A stretch of 64,000 bases of DNA from Morchella semilibera. Taxonomy: Eukaryota; Ascomycota; Pezizomycetes; Pezizales; Morchellaceae. Position numbers and translations under genes: made by a program. Below are positions 24,193 through 36,132 of this stretch, one piece after another. The notes beneath the pieces were generated by a model, which made no database searches, was not told the origin of the DNA, and worked only from the letters and a program-made list of their open reading frames with translations. The DNA lies in assembly GCA_009192285.1 (NCBI GenBank), contig WBVU01000011.1, forward strand, positions 124,001-188,000, written 5' to 3'. The first letter of the stretch is position 1. The number at the start of each line of letters is the position of its first letter.

Positions 24193-26546
24193 CTTAAGTT
24201 TGGGTGGGGTTGCCGTCAACCGCTATTGGCAGGTAGTAGTTTGTATTTGGAGAGACGGGTGGTGAATTCTATGAGAATAACAAAGGAATAATAATTCAGA
24301 GAGTCCCACAGAGGTGGATGGTGAGGAGGATGTAAAGATGATAGGAGAAGACAAATCGGATTGATGGATTTCGTGTTTGTGGCTGGCTTGGTCTGTGCCG
24401 TGGCCGAAATAAGGATAACTACTTTCACTACTGACTGACACAACTGCGCCGTTGCAGGATGTAAAAGTGCGGCTGAGATACATCCAGTAGGTACAATATA
24501 GAATGCACCGTTTTATACTACTACGTATTGATGACCATACTTTTGAGATATCCTCGTTTATCTGCACATGACGGACGTCTCGATAAAAATGAATTCCTGT
24601 GATGAAGCTGCACATATGTACCCCTCAACTCGTAAGATTGCTTGCCGTGATTCTTTCAACGTCCGTGTGTCAGATTATGATCCTAGTACGTCTGTCTATC
24701 AACACAGGTAATCAATCACCAGGGCAGATCCCGGCCAGTATAATAACGTGCACTGATAATCATAGGATCTCTCCAAGTCGATCCCGGAAACCATCGCCCC
24801 GTTCCCGTGCAGCCAGTACCTACATATCGTAAAGGCACAGTTAATCACTGGTTTATATATATGCCGAAACATCCACCGTTGACGGTTTAGCCTCCTTTCA
24901 AGTCGATCGGTAACCTTCTGGCATGCAGTTAGTGTACTGGCGCCGGTAAGAATGAAACTATGGAGCATCTCCATGGTATAATATTTCGGGTTGACTAAGA
25001 AAATTAAGGTGAGACGCTAAAAAAATCCCCCTGAGTGGTCGAATCATTGAGTATACATAGTAAGGGATCCCAGTGATCTTGTGTGGTTTGTTTAAGGCGC
25101 AGTTTAGGGTCCAAATTGGCTGTGAATGATCATCTGTCAAGGGTCACATAAAAAAAAACCATCAACCATCCTGTCTCTTTTCTCCCTTGGGATGCGTACG
25201 CGTACGTCCTATGTCGACTCGTATTCGTATCCGCATAGCACAAATAAACGGCTTGGATTGTCCGTCAATTTCTCATTTATAAAGTACATGTAGTCTCCGT
25301 ATATGTATAATTATTAAGATCATACAAGTAATAAAAGATTACCATATACCTATAGCCAAGTACATATAGTATACATAGTACCTCTCTTTATATATATTCA
25401 GCCATATTATAGCGCCGTGTATGCATTTAATCGAGTACCAATTCCCAACCATTAAGCCGGAAGTAGCGGCACCGACTTTAATCCTGCAGGCCTAGCTAGA
25501 GGTGAATGATCTAATGCCAACAAAATAGAATCATAGAATATCACTCGATTCGTTCTCCGCTGCCCGCAGCTTGTTCCCAACCGATTGACAGACCGACGCA
25601 CGCAATCGCGCGACCTGAATTAAATATGTTTTCCCTATAACCTTAGCTACAAATGAAGCTCGCAAGCTCGAAATCTCTTAGCAGTGAGCGCTTAAGTAAA
25701 AACATTAATATCTCAAGACTAAGGGGAAACGTACGACAAACCTGGAGCTACATTACCTCTTAGGACAAGCTACTTATAAGCGCCCGTACTTCAATGATCC
25801 GGCATTATAGGCTCTGGTAACGAACCGAAATTTGTGCATCCTCAAGCTGGTAGCTCTTTTTACAGGGTGTAACATCATGCAAGGCCTCTCGATTAAATAC
25901 ATGTACCATCCTACTTGGCATGCTTCTAGCCGAGACATGTTACAAGATAGCTCCACCCGTCCATTTAACCGCTTGACAGTAGGTCTAGAGGCTGTCGATC
26001 ATATAGACAACCTGATCAAGTTTTAGCTACATGTGTGCGTAGGCCTGCCCCAATTTTGGTGACTCGAGTCGTCCATTACATAGGTTGGCAAAGATGCTTC
26101 AGACGTCAATCCAGAAGGTCCTGAGTTATGGTGATAATGATATGGATATTGCAACAGATATGGGGATTATTAATAAATATCAACTTCTAGCTTCATGAGG
26201 TGCTAGAGAGTCACCTTTAGACTGTAGCTCCAAGAGTCCCCGAGGTACTCTTATCCCGTTCTTTCCATGGGAAAGAAATACTCAACCATAAAGCACTGTT
26301 TTATATTTGCTCAATCGCAAGCTACGGCAGCTGGGAGAATAAAACGTGGCTGTCGGTATCATAGAATATCACTCGAATGTCGAGACCCACACCCCCCCCC
26401 GAATATAGTTAGGTTATAATAAGATAAAAGAGGGTAGGTTTGGTTTGAATACAGAATGATAAAACCGAAATCTATACCAATAAAATTCTGTAAATGATCT
26501 AGGTGTAATAACTAGTATCGGCTCTGTGTTCTATAAGGCTATTAAT
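24193..26546. other. Intergenic, 2.35 kb, with a direct repeat pair
   Basis: Left part holds the osh3 promoter, right part the 3' UTR of the aminodeoxychorismate-lyase-like gene. Two TACATGTA palindromes (25285, 25898) and an ACGCGT inside GTACGCGTAC (near 25200) are present. A perfect 19-bp direct repeat occurs at 25530 and 26358. I found no gene-like frame. Confidence 0.55.
25530..26376. repeat. Pair of 19-bp direct repeats 828 bp apart
   Basis: ATCATAGAATATCACTCGA occurs at 25530-25548 and again at 26358-26376 in the same orientation. The intervening sequence has no coding potential or terminal inverted repeats that I can see. It may mark the ends of an old insertion or be two fragments of a dispersed repeat. 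Confidence 0.5.
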
Positions 26547-27370
26547 CTACCCTACCACAGTTCCCGTCCAGATCCCCCGGACTCCATTACTGATCATGAT
26601 CACTTCTCCCACCTTAATACTTTCCTTCCTCACGGCTCCCTCCCTCACCATTCCCTTCTCTAATAACCACCTCCTGGTAGTCCCATGATTCCCTCCGGAC
26701 TCCAGTGATGGTGTAAGCCACCCTCCATCCCGCCAGAAGTACACACTCGTCATACTCCCCTCCATCACCAGTCCGTCCTCGTTCCACAGGACCACCTCCA
26801 CGGTATCGGTATAGCTGACTATGCCAGCGCGGAGACGTGCAGCATCGTAGTGACCCCGGAAAGTAGTTTTATGTGATGTGAACGAAGAGGCGGGGGTGGG
26901 GATTGTATCTATGCGTACTTCCCAGAGGGGAGGAGAAGAGAGAGAGGCGGGGTTCGGGAGAGTATTTGGGAAAAACGTAGTGATTAGGACGGGGGGAATT
27001 TGGCCCGTCGTAATACTAAGCTTTCCCTCGGGTGAAAGGACGGTTCGAACCTGGCAGTTTGCTTAGGTTAATATAGTTATTATGGGAATCACTTGTAGAA
27101 CGGCACCCTTGATGGAAACGCTTGCGCTCCTACAGCATCTTCACATGCCCGTCGAAATTCGTTGAGGTCCTCAAGTGACGCTGTTACAGTCTCAGGCCAT
27201 CCGAAATGGCGTGCCGCACGGACCATGCGGTCACGGTGGTATTCAAGGAGGTAGAACGGGCATGGAGTTGTGGAGCCTGAGGCAGCAGTGTTCTCGGGAG
27301 ATTCTAGAAGGAGTAGGTCGTGTCTGAGAGAGGAAAAGAGAGAGAACCCATGTTCTTCCGTAGAAGTCAT
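26547..27370 (-). CDS. Aminotransferase class IV protein, aminodeoxychorismate lyase-like
   Basis: Two exons, 27107-27370 and 26547-27050, give about 255 residues. The fold-type IV PLP enzyme pattern is clear: an N-terminal FSLFSSLRHD, then FYLLEYHRDRM, the PLP lysine in SHKTTFRGHYDAAR (about Lys149), the block EVVLWNEDGLVMEGSMTSVY and the C-terminal ISNGVRG that cradles the cofactor phosphate. In fungi this protein is the likely counterpart of yeast Abz2, which releases pyruvate from 4-amino-4-deoxychorismate to give p-aminobenzoate for folate; a branched-chain or D-amino-acid aminotransferase role is not excluded. The intron boundary is uncertain: the family pattern requires PSR-VRTVL, which uses donor GTGCCG; the stronger-looking donor GTGATT would shift the frame. 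It is divergent from pld1. Confidence 0.8.
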
Positions 27371-29142
27371 GATGAAGCTATTTTTAGGTACGTATTTGGG
27401 GGCGTTTGGGGGGTATGGTGTTGCTACATACGATGTCTGAGGTCTGGGCTAGCTTTTAATTATGAAGTCGATTACTTTTAGCATCGGTTACTATCAACAC
27501 CAAGTGCTGTCGTTATATTATTTGGGGAAATGTGCGCAAGCTCTCATTGGATATTGTCCAATATCATTCTTGAATTTTTGAGCCCTAGTGTAAACGCATA
27601 TAGGGTATCCCCCATGCGCCGGCCTGAGCAGAATCTTCATAATTACATGTACTGTATGTATATAAGTTTCTTCCGAGCCATTCAAGGCAAGGCAGAGCCG
27701 CATTTCACACTTCCTCCCCACACTGAACCTGCAAATCAAATTAAACAAGACAATCTAGAAAGAGACGGGATGCATGCTCACAACACCCTTTCCCATCAGG
27801 TTTGGGCCGACGTCACCTTAAAGCGGGCGGTGCATGCCAGGGATCTTTGTCAGATACCTACATGTACTTAATTGCATAGTGTGGAAGGTACATAATGATA
27901 ATTGTACCGACCATGAGTATGGGAGAGAATGGGAAGTTCGTGGCAAATGGTGGAGATTTTTCTAAAGTAGTGGGGTGGGCCCATGAGATAAAATAGCGCC
28001 TTGTAAAGATTTGACAGCCAAGCTATTTCCCGTCAATCTCTTCTTTGAACCCTTACCTTGGAACCCTTTTGTTTGGCACATCTCAGTCAGTATAGGGAAT
28101 TGTTTCTCTACAGAAGAGGGCTCTCAAGAACCTCAGATCGGATATCCCAAGTAACGTGGTGCCCCCATTGGGGAATTAGGGACACAGTACCAGCCACAGT
28201 CGCAATCTCCGTTGCCGGCCGGAGCTTTGTCGCGTGTCGTCCGTGCAGACTGAGAACCCTTGGGCAACCCGTGTTCTGCGTGCGTATTTTCGGGGGGGTA
28301 TCGGGTCTCGAGTACAGTCTCCAGCCATTCTATCTTGGCTAGCCAAGGAGGATCAAAAGGGAGAAGAGAGAGCTCTTGGGAATGCTTTAGCTGATTGGCT
28401 AGGGGTGGTAGTGCTTCGTCTCTCGTACTTGCCCTCGCTCTCGCTGCCTGTTACTGTTCACCTTCTTGACTGTCCGTGCTTGCTATCTGTGCCTGTCTTA
28501 AGCAGTCTGTGCTTGAGATTCCCAAGGGCGTCTGGTAGAGTGTGAGAATTACTGCCCATCTATTCTTCCAGCCTTTCCTTTTCTCATAACCTTTTTTTTT
28601 CGGAGTGTGTGTGTAGCTTTGTCCGTCGTATATGACGTGAACAAGGTCAGGGTTTCAGCTAAACGCGCGAAGGTTTGGGAGTTGGGTGTTTAGTGATTAA
28701 GTCTCGAGTGGATTAAGTGCGCGGAGTAAAAGAGTGAGTAGGTGTGAGCATAGAAAAAGAGGGAGAGAGGGTGGTCAATCCACTTCCCTTCCCCCCCCCC
28801 CCCCTGGGTTGGTTCGAATCCCGTTCTTCAGCTGCCTCTTCTACCTCTGTTATCTACTATCTATCTACTATCCGGCCCAGCATAGTCCTTGGTCTCTTTT
28901 CCATTCAACCTTCTCAGTTTTATCCTTATTCATTATCTTTATTCTAGATCTCTTAAAGCTAATTCTCCAAAGCTTTATTTAGCCACCCCCTGCGTTCGGA
29001 TCATCTCCCTTTCCCTCCCTCCCCACTTGTCACCAGTAGTTGACAGCTCGGGTCTTTTATCCCACCCCCTTCGGCCCGACTGTGGGTGTCTACTGTAATT
29101 AAAGAACCTTCCGATCGACATCCCGAGATCGTGCCCGCAACC
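27371..29142. promoter_or_regulatory. Divergent upstream region of the PLP enzyme gene and pld1, 1.8 kb
   Basis: The region lies between two divergent start codons. It contains two TACATGTA copies (27644, 27859), a C14 run (28791-28804) and, from about 28400 to 29100, a CT-rich tract typical of promoter and long 5' UTR DNA in filamentous fungi. Several short upstream frames exist but none looks like a gene. The long CT-rich leader belongs to pld1. Confidence 0.55.
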
Positions 29143-32100
29143 ATGGAAACCTCTACCAAACTATCGGATCCCCCCAAGGGGGACGTCAATAACGATGGAG
29201 AAAAACAGCAGCACCAAAAACGTACCCTACTTGCCCCCATAGCACTGAATGCTCCAATACCTACTATTAGCATGAACGGAAGCTCAACTCCACCAATAGA
29301 AGGCCGGAGGAGCCCAATCCCGCGTTCAAATCGCAACTCAACAATCTCAAACCGCAACTCTATTATTTCTAATCGCAACTCGACAATCTCCAATCGCAAC
29401 TCCCTATCGAATTTCGACTCTTCGCCAATGCTCCGAAGCTATTCCACGCCAGGTGGGATTTCAGATGACTTCCTGGAGGACATGGAACCACCGCCAGTTA
29501 TTCCCGCAGCTATTGAGGAGGGTGCATCGCCGCGCCGCTCGCGCCCGAGCTCACCCCATAGTATACGTACGGAGAATGAGGAGGACACACGTGGGGGCTA
29601 CACGACACCCAGGCGACGTGGTTCTGGCACGTCAGAGTCTACAACAGCATGGGACATGTCCCCTGGAGGGGCCAGTTCTATTGGTAGAAATAGCGATGCA
29701 GGGCCGGTAACAACAGCTGCACGCGCTCGTAAGCGAGTTGGAATGTTCTTTAGCGGTCTTGGTGGGGAAAACCCTTCTACAACTTCACTGGATGATGAGG
29801 TGGCATATGATGGGTCTGCAACTCCAGGTTCTAGGATGAGCGCGAATTATACAAGGAGAGGCGGAGCTGGTGACTATTCTGGAGATGAAACAGAAACACC
29901 AATTGCCGCGAAGAAAACTGGCTTTTTCTCAAAGTTGAAACATCTGGGGCATGGGAGTCATGGTAGAACGCTTTCTGGGTGGACAGTCGATTCAATGGAT
30001 GATGGAGCACAAACCCCTGGCGGACCTCTCACACCCGCCGTGTACTCACCAGCTATTGGAGGTATTCCGGACGAGGATGAGGAATATACTGATATGGAGG
30101 ATCACAGAAGGTCTATGAGCCAATACTCGGCTGTTGCTGGAGCAAGGACAGCCCCTGGGACCCCAAAACATCCTACCCCACAACGGAGAGCCACGATAAC
30201 CGACGGCGAAGATGTGAGGACCCACGATCGGAGTTCCAGAGCAAGCTATAATCGCAGGTCTTCCTTTAGAAGAATAACCCAGTTTAGCCACCGCCGGTCG
30301 GTTGACGGCGCAGAAGGAGTGGGAGGAATACCGCTATCACCCGGGACGCCCGGAATCGGAGGCTACCAAAGTACTTCAGCAGCCAAATGGAAGGCTCTTA
30401 AGGCCGGTATTAGAATGATGGGTCAGCGTAAGAAAGAGGAGTCAAAGATTGACCGCGAAAAATCGGCCGAGTTGATGGCCGAGCTGACTGCAGCGACACC
30501 AGCGGTGGTCATCTTTGCGAGCATGTTCCAGCGAGACGAGCACGGAAATAAACGAATACCTATTTTACTAGAACAATTAAAGGTCAAGATCTCGGATTCA
30601 GACAAGAACCCATCGAAGAACACTGGCAGAACACATGCAGTATTTAGAATAGAATTGGAGTATGGATCTGGTATCACACGGATGAAGTGGGTTATCTATC
30701 GAGAGTTCCGTGACTTCTTTAATCTTCACTCGAGATATCGTCTGGCAGATATAAGCAACACTACATTCAGCGGCAAAGAAGCTCATAAATTGCCAAAATT
30801 CCCCCGAGCCACAATTCCATATCTAAGAGGAGTGAGAGGTCTGGGAAGTGATGATGAGGATGACTCTTCGGCCAGTGGCGGCGATACCGCGACAGCTACT
30901 ACAACAAGTCCGGGCAAGAAGCGGCCAAAACATGTACGCCGCAAATCGTCTTCTGTTGCAGGCGAACATCTCAATACTGGCATTGCCACCGGTCTTGCGG
31001 CCGGACTGGGCACATTGACTGCGCCAATCGGAGGTGCTGGAGGTATGGGTACAGTGCCCGCCGCTGGCAGAAAGGATGGGTTCGCAATGAAGCAGAGGCA
31101 ACAATTAGAAGAATACCTCCGACGGCTTATTCGTATCATGATCTTCAGGCCTGATTCCAATCGGTTGTGTAAATTTCTGGAGCTTTCTGCCCTTGGTGTT
31201 AGGCTTGCAGCGGAGGACAGCTACCATGGGAAAGAAGGATATCTCATTATCCGCTCAGCAAAGGGAAGTGACTTTAGAAGAGTGTGGAACCCCGCAGCAA
31301 TGGCAAAGCGACATTCTCCAAAGTGGTTCTTGGTACGGCACAGCTACATCGTGTGTGTTGACTCCCCGGAGGAAATGAATATCTATGATGTCTTCTTGGT
31401 AGATTCCGATTTTGAGGTAGACGCAAAGAAGTTTCTTAGGAAGAAGCCGAAAGATCTTGCAGTTGCCCCGAGCAACCCAGCCCACCCGCAGCATCATAGC
31501 CTCACCATCAAGAATGCCGAAAGGCAGCTTAAGTTGTTGGCAAAAAACGAGAGGCAGTTGCAACAGTTTCACGAGAGTATTACGAACATGATGCAGAATA
31601 CGATATGGAGTGAAACGCAGAGATTCAAAAGTTTTGCGCCAGTGAGGAAGGGTGTATTCGCACAATGGCTTGTAGACGGTAGAGATTACATGTGGAATGT
31701 CAGCAGAGCTATCAGCATGGCAAAAGATGTCATCTATATTCATGATTGGTGGCTATCTCCGGAACTGGTAGGCCGCTTTATTTGTTTTCATTCATTGCTA
31801 ATACTGATTGAGGATTATTTGTCTAGTACCTGCGCCGACCTGCTGCAGTCTCACAAAAATGGCGTCTCGACCGTCTTCTCCAAAGAAAAGCTCAGGAGGG
31901 TGTTAAGATCTTCGTCATAGTTTATCGTAACATTGGCGCCGCAGTTCCTATTGATTCTGCTTACACTAAATACTCACTCCTTGATCTCCATCCTAATGTC
32001 TTTGTTCAGCGTTCACCCAACCAGATCCGACAGGCCACTTTCTTCTGGGCCCATCACGAGAAAATATTGGTAGTAGACCACATGGTAGCCTTCCTAGGAG

Positions 32101-34835
32101 GTATCGATCTTTGTTTCGGGCGATGGGATACGCCACAGCACAGCCTGGTGGACGATAAACCAACTGGGTTTGAGGAAGGGAGCGGAACCGGCGATCCAGA
32201 GAGCTTTCAGCTTTGGCCCGGAAAGGATTACTCAAATCCTAGAGTACAGGATTTCTACAATCTCGACAAGCCTTACGAGGAGATGTATGACAGGACAAAA
32301 GTCCCGAGAATGCCGTGGCACGATATTCATATGCAGGTTGTGGGACAACCTGCAAGAGATTTAACAAGGCATTTCGTCCAAAGGTGGAACTACCTACTAC
32401 GTCAGCGCACTCCTAGCAGGCCTACACCTGTCCTACTCCCGCCACCTGACTTCACTGAGGCAGAATTACAGTCATTAGGAATCGACGGAACTTGCGAGGT
32501 CCAGATTCTCCGCTCCGCTTGTTCGTGGTCTTTGGGCACACCAAACTCCACTGAGGCCAGTATCCAAGCCGCATACCTTAAATCAATCGAGCTATCTGAT
32601 CACTTTGTGTACATTGAGAATCAGTTCTTCATCACATCTACCGAATGGGGCGGTACCGTTATTGAAAATAAGATCGGCGATGCACTCGTAGAAAGAATTA
32701 TCAGGGCTTACAAAAATGATCAGGATTGGCGCGCAATCATTATCATCCCTCTCATGCCCGGTTTCCAGAATACGGTCGACGCGCAGGATGGAACAAGTGT
32801 CAGGTTGATCATGCAGTGTCAGTACCGCTCAATCTCACGTGGAGAGAGCTCTATCTTTGGAAGACTCCGAGCTAATGGGATTGAGCCGGAGGAGTTCATT
32901 CAATTTTACGGGCTGAGGAATTGGGGAAAGATTGGGCCCGAGAAGGCGCTAGTTACAGAACAGCTGTACATCCACGCAAAGTGCATGGTTGTAGACGACC
33001 GCATTGCCATCATTGGTAGCGCAAACATCAACGAGCGGTCTATGATGGGTAACCGAGACAGTGAAGTGGCAGCAATTGTCAGAGATACCGATACGATTAT
33101 GAGCACCATGGCCGGACAACCTTATCGAGTTGGAAAGTTCCCGCACACACTCCGGTTGCGGTTGATGAGAGAGCATCTTGGAATGGATGTGGACGAAATC
33201 ATGGCAAATGAGCAGATGGATGCTGAGATTCGGCAAATGACGGAGGGCGATCTACTTTACCGGGGCGCGGGGGCGATGGCTGACGACAATGACAGTATGC
33301 ATAGTGGATCGGCAGCTACTGAGCCAGCACCTGAGCCTAAGCCATGGCCCTCAAGCCCCTTACCGGGACTGACAAAGAGTAACATGACATCTAAGGAGGA
33401 GGCTGTGCTGAGGAGCGAGGAGTTGAGAAGCTTCAACCATGATGTAGACTGGGAACAGGAGCACAACCCTAATATCAAGACGAGGAAGAAGGAGACCACC
33501 GACAACAGAATCCATGGTAATGTGGCACATAACAAGGATTTGGAGGGGTATGGCTTCGATAAGATGAAGGAGAGAGAATCGAAGGAGAGTACCCGCGGGA
33601 AGAGTACGCGAGAAACATCTACTTCATCTCGCCCTACGACCGCTAGTCAGAACCTCACCTCACCCCGCAATATTACAAGCCCTGCTCCTTCAAATCTCAA
33701 GGATTCAAACAGGACATCCAGTAGGGGTTCATCCTCGGGTGGTCTTGGGAACATTGCGCTCCCACCTCCTCCTGGACCGGAGAGGATGAATTCACAAGAA
33801 CTTGGACTTGCCCAACTCTCACAGCTTCCCCCCCTACCAGTCACAAGCGACCAGGATATTGGTGGCCCCTGCATTATCAACCGTCCAACAACAGCATCTG
33901 GGGATGGCCCCAGCATTCCAGTACTCGAGGACCTCCAGATGCCTACAGTTACTCCAGATATGTTTGAAGATCCACTGAACGAGAGCTTCTACCTCGATGT
34001 CTGGCACCTTTGCGCTGTGAACAACACGAAATTGTATAGACAAGTTTTCCGTTGCATGCCCGATAACGAAGTCAAGACATGGGCGGCGTATAAAGAATAT
34101 GCAGCCTATGGCGAGAGATTCGCGCAGAGCATGGGAATGGACAAATCGAAGATGAGACGACAGCAGGAAGCCCAAGGGAAGACTGGCCCACCAGGCGGTT
34201 CTGATATCCCGGGAATGCCCCAATTGGGTGATAACCTCGGGGAGAAGGTCGCGAAGGATCTTGGCATCAAGCTTGATGGGAACAACCCGAACCTTGCGAT
34301 GGGAAATCTGAAGGACTGGACCACCCCAACGGTTGCAAACCAGGAGGAGCTGGATAAGGTTCGCCGGGATGACCCGCCGGGTGAGAAAATCGAGTTCCAT
34401 CCGCCGCCGCATGTGCAGGATGAATTCACAGGCAACAGACCACGAAGTACATCGCATGCTTCTTCGCGTTTGAACACTGCCGTCACGACAGCCACCACAA
34501 GTACCCTAGGACCCAGCTCAAGTTGCTCCAAGGATTCCAACCACAAGCCAGACCCGAACCTGCTTCAATCCAACGGAACTAATATTGGCTTCTCTTCCGG
34601 CACGAATCTCGGTGGCGCAGTCGGAAGCACAAAGAGGAGGAGAAGAGGCACGACGAGGAGTAGCCGAAGAGACTTCCACGCTAGCGAGCCGTTATTGGAC
34701 CGTGACACTGCCGAGAGGCTTCTAACTATGACACAAGGACACCTTGTAGTATGGCCGTACGAATGGCTCGCGCGTGAGGAAGAGGGTGGTAATTGGCTAT
34801 ACAGCATTGACCAACTTGCGCCTATTGAGATTTAG
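29143..34835 (+). CDS. pld1: Phospholipase D1 (Spo14/Pld1 type)
   Basis: Two exons, 29143-31767 and 31827-34835, joined over a 59-bp intron, give 1877 residues. The enzyme hydrolyses phosphatidylcholine to phosphatidic acid and choline and acts in membrane traffic and sporulation. After a long Ser-rich N-terminus come a PX domain (KRIPILLEQLKVKI ... MKWVIYREFRDFFNLHSRY ... LPKFPRATIPY), a PH domain (HGKEGYLIIRSAKGSDFRRVW ... PKWFLVRHSYIVCVDSPEEM) and two HxKxxxxD catalytic motifs: HHEKILVVDHMVAFLGGID early in exon 2 and HAKCMVVDDRIAIIGSANIN, followed by the RSMMGNRDSE box. A C-terminal extension rich in Ser, Pro and Gly ends with a conserved WPYEWLAREEEGGNWLY block. A GTG upstream at 29086 is in frame, but the first ATG (29143, context AACCATGG) is the proper start. 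The 5' UTR is long and CT-rich. Confidence 0.95.
29322..29405 (+). repeat. Coding tandem repeat NRNSxIS in pld1
   Basis: Four consecutive seven-residue units with the pattern NRNSTIS or NRNSIIS, ending NRNSLSN, are encoded by imperfect 21-bp repeats (AATCGCAACTC...). They lie in the disordered N-terminus of pld1, in front of the PX domain. Ser/Asn-rich repeats of this type are likely phosphorylation targets and may vary in number between strains. Confidence 0.8.
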
Positions 34836-36132
34836 TGAGCAACCCCTCCCTCCACATTCTACAATTGACAAATTTAAAAAAGAGTATATGGACTAACAAA
34901 CATTACAGTGACTAAAAAAGCATCTATACCCCGGGTTATTTCTGGGCCGGTTTGCAAAGAAATAAGCCAATTTCTTTTCCTTTATTATCATCATCTCTTT
35001 GTGTTAAGGGTCAAAAATTTTGGCGGAGTTTGTTTGTGCTCGTTATTTTTTCTTTTTTCTTTTTTCTTTTCCCATCATCATCACATCAGGGGCGGGGTCT
35101 CTCCCCCTCTTTTTGCTTATAAAAACGGACTTGACTGGACTGCGTTCCTCTTTTTTCTCTTGTATCATCTTTTCTATTTTGTATTCATTCTCTTTCTTTT
35201 TATTCCCCATTTCTTTTTTTTTTCGTGTGTGTTTCTAGTTAAGCCGGCTGCTGATCTTGATGGATAGTAATATACCTCTTTTTCGCGCCGTTGTTGCTTT
35301 TTTTTTACCTCCCTCCTTTTCCTTCGCTTTATTCCCTTTTCTTCAATAGTTCTACAGTCAGTCAGTCAGCCAGTTCTCAGTCAGTCAGTTTTCACTTTAA
35401 TTTCTTAATCTCTTTGCTTGCGTATTGTTTGTCTGCGGTGGGGGAGGAGGAGGATGGACGGATGGGGGGACGCTAGCTAGGTGTATGATAAGTATATAGC
35501 TACATATACCATACATATACGATACATAAGCCACCACTAGATCACTATCCACTAGGGCGCAATGATACTCTCCTTTGCCGACATAATACGAGGGTGCCGT
35601 GGTTGATACATAAAAAGCACACATTTCCTATCCCCCTCCCCCGTCCCACATTTTACCGTAAAAACGATCATTTCCACGTGCCCGCCTCGCCCACGCCTTA
35701 CCACAATAGGAATAGTGCACTGCAACGAAATGATCAAACCACATCTCTCGTTTTCATATCAGTGCCGTGGCACCTGCAGAGTTCGTTCCCTTAATTGTCT
35801 CTCCCTCCCGTAAATCCTCCCTCTCATCTCCTGTCCTCTCCTCTTCTCTTCTCTTCTCTACGGGTTTGGCAAGGAGGAGAGGGTCGATGCAGATTTCAGC
35901 TGCATGTACCTACGTAGATACGTGTAGGTACATGCATGGATTTATAATTACCTATATCTATATATATAAGTGACCCCGCAGAAGTCAAATTCTACATAGT
36001 ATATAAGTATACCCCCCCCCCCTCTCCCTCTCCTTCCCCTCCCCCTCGCCCCCTTGTTAGTATGCCTTCTAGATAATAACAGTTATATATATATAGCCAG
36101 TCCCCCATTCTCTATATACATACACAGCCCAA
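34836..36132. other. Intergenic, 1.3 kb, pyrimidine-rich
   Basis: The pld1 3' UTR and the promoter of the following gene lie here. The sequence is strongly T- and CT-rich from 34970 to 35400, with CAGT microsatellites (about 35355-35395), a C11 run (36012-36022) and a palindrome-rich patch with GTAGGTACATG and its complement (35905-35940). No gene is seen. Confidence 0.55.

Noticed and set aside
24223-24615. 130-codon minus-strand frame upstream of osh3
   Set aside because: No recognisable domain and a composition typical of translated non-coding DNA; it occupies the osh3 promoter.
28807-28826. T-arm-like sequence GGTTCGAATCCCG
   Set aside because: The preceding 70 bases are purine- and C-run-rich and do not fold as a tRNA.
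29086-29142. Upstream extension of pld1 from a GTG codon
   Set aside because: A nuclear fungal gene should start at ATG; the ATG at 29143 has a good context.
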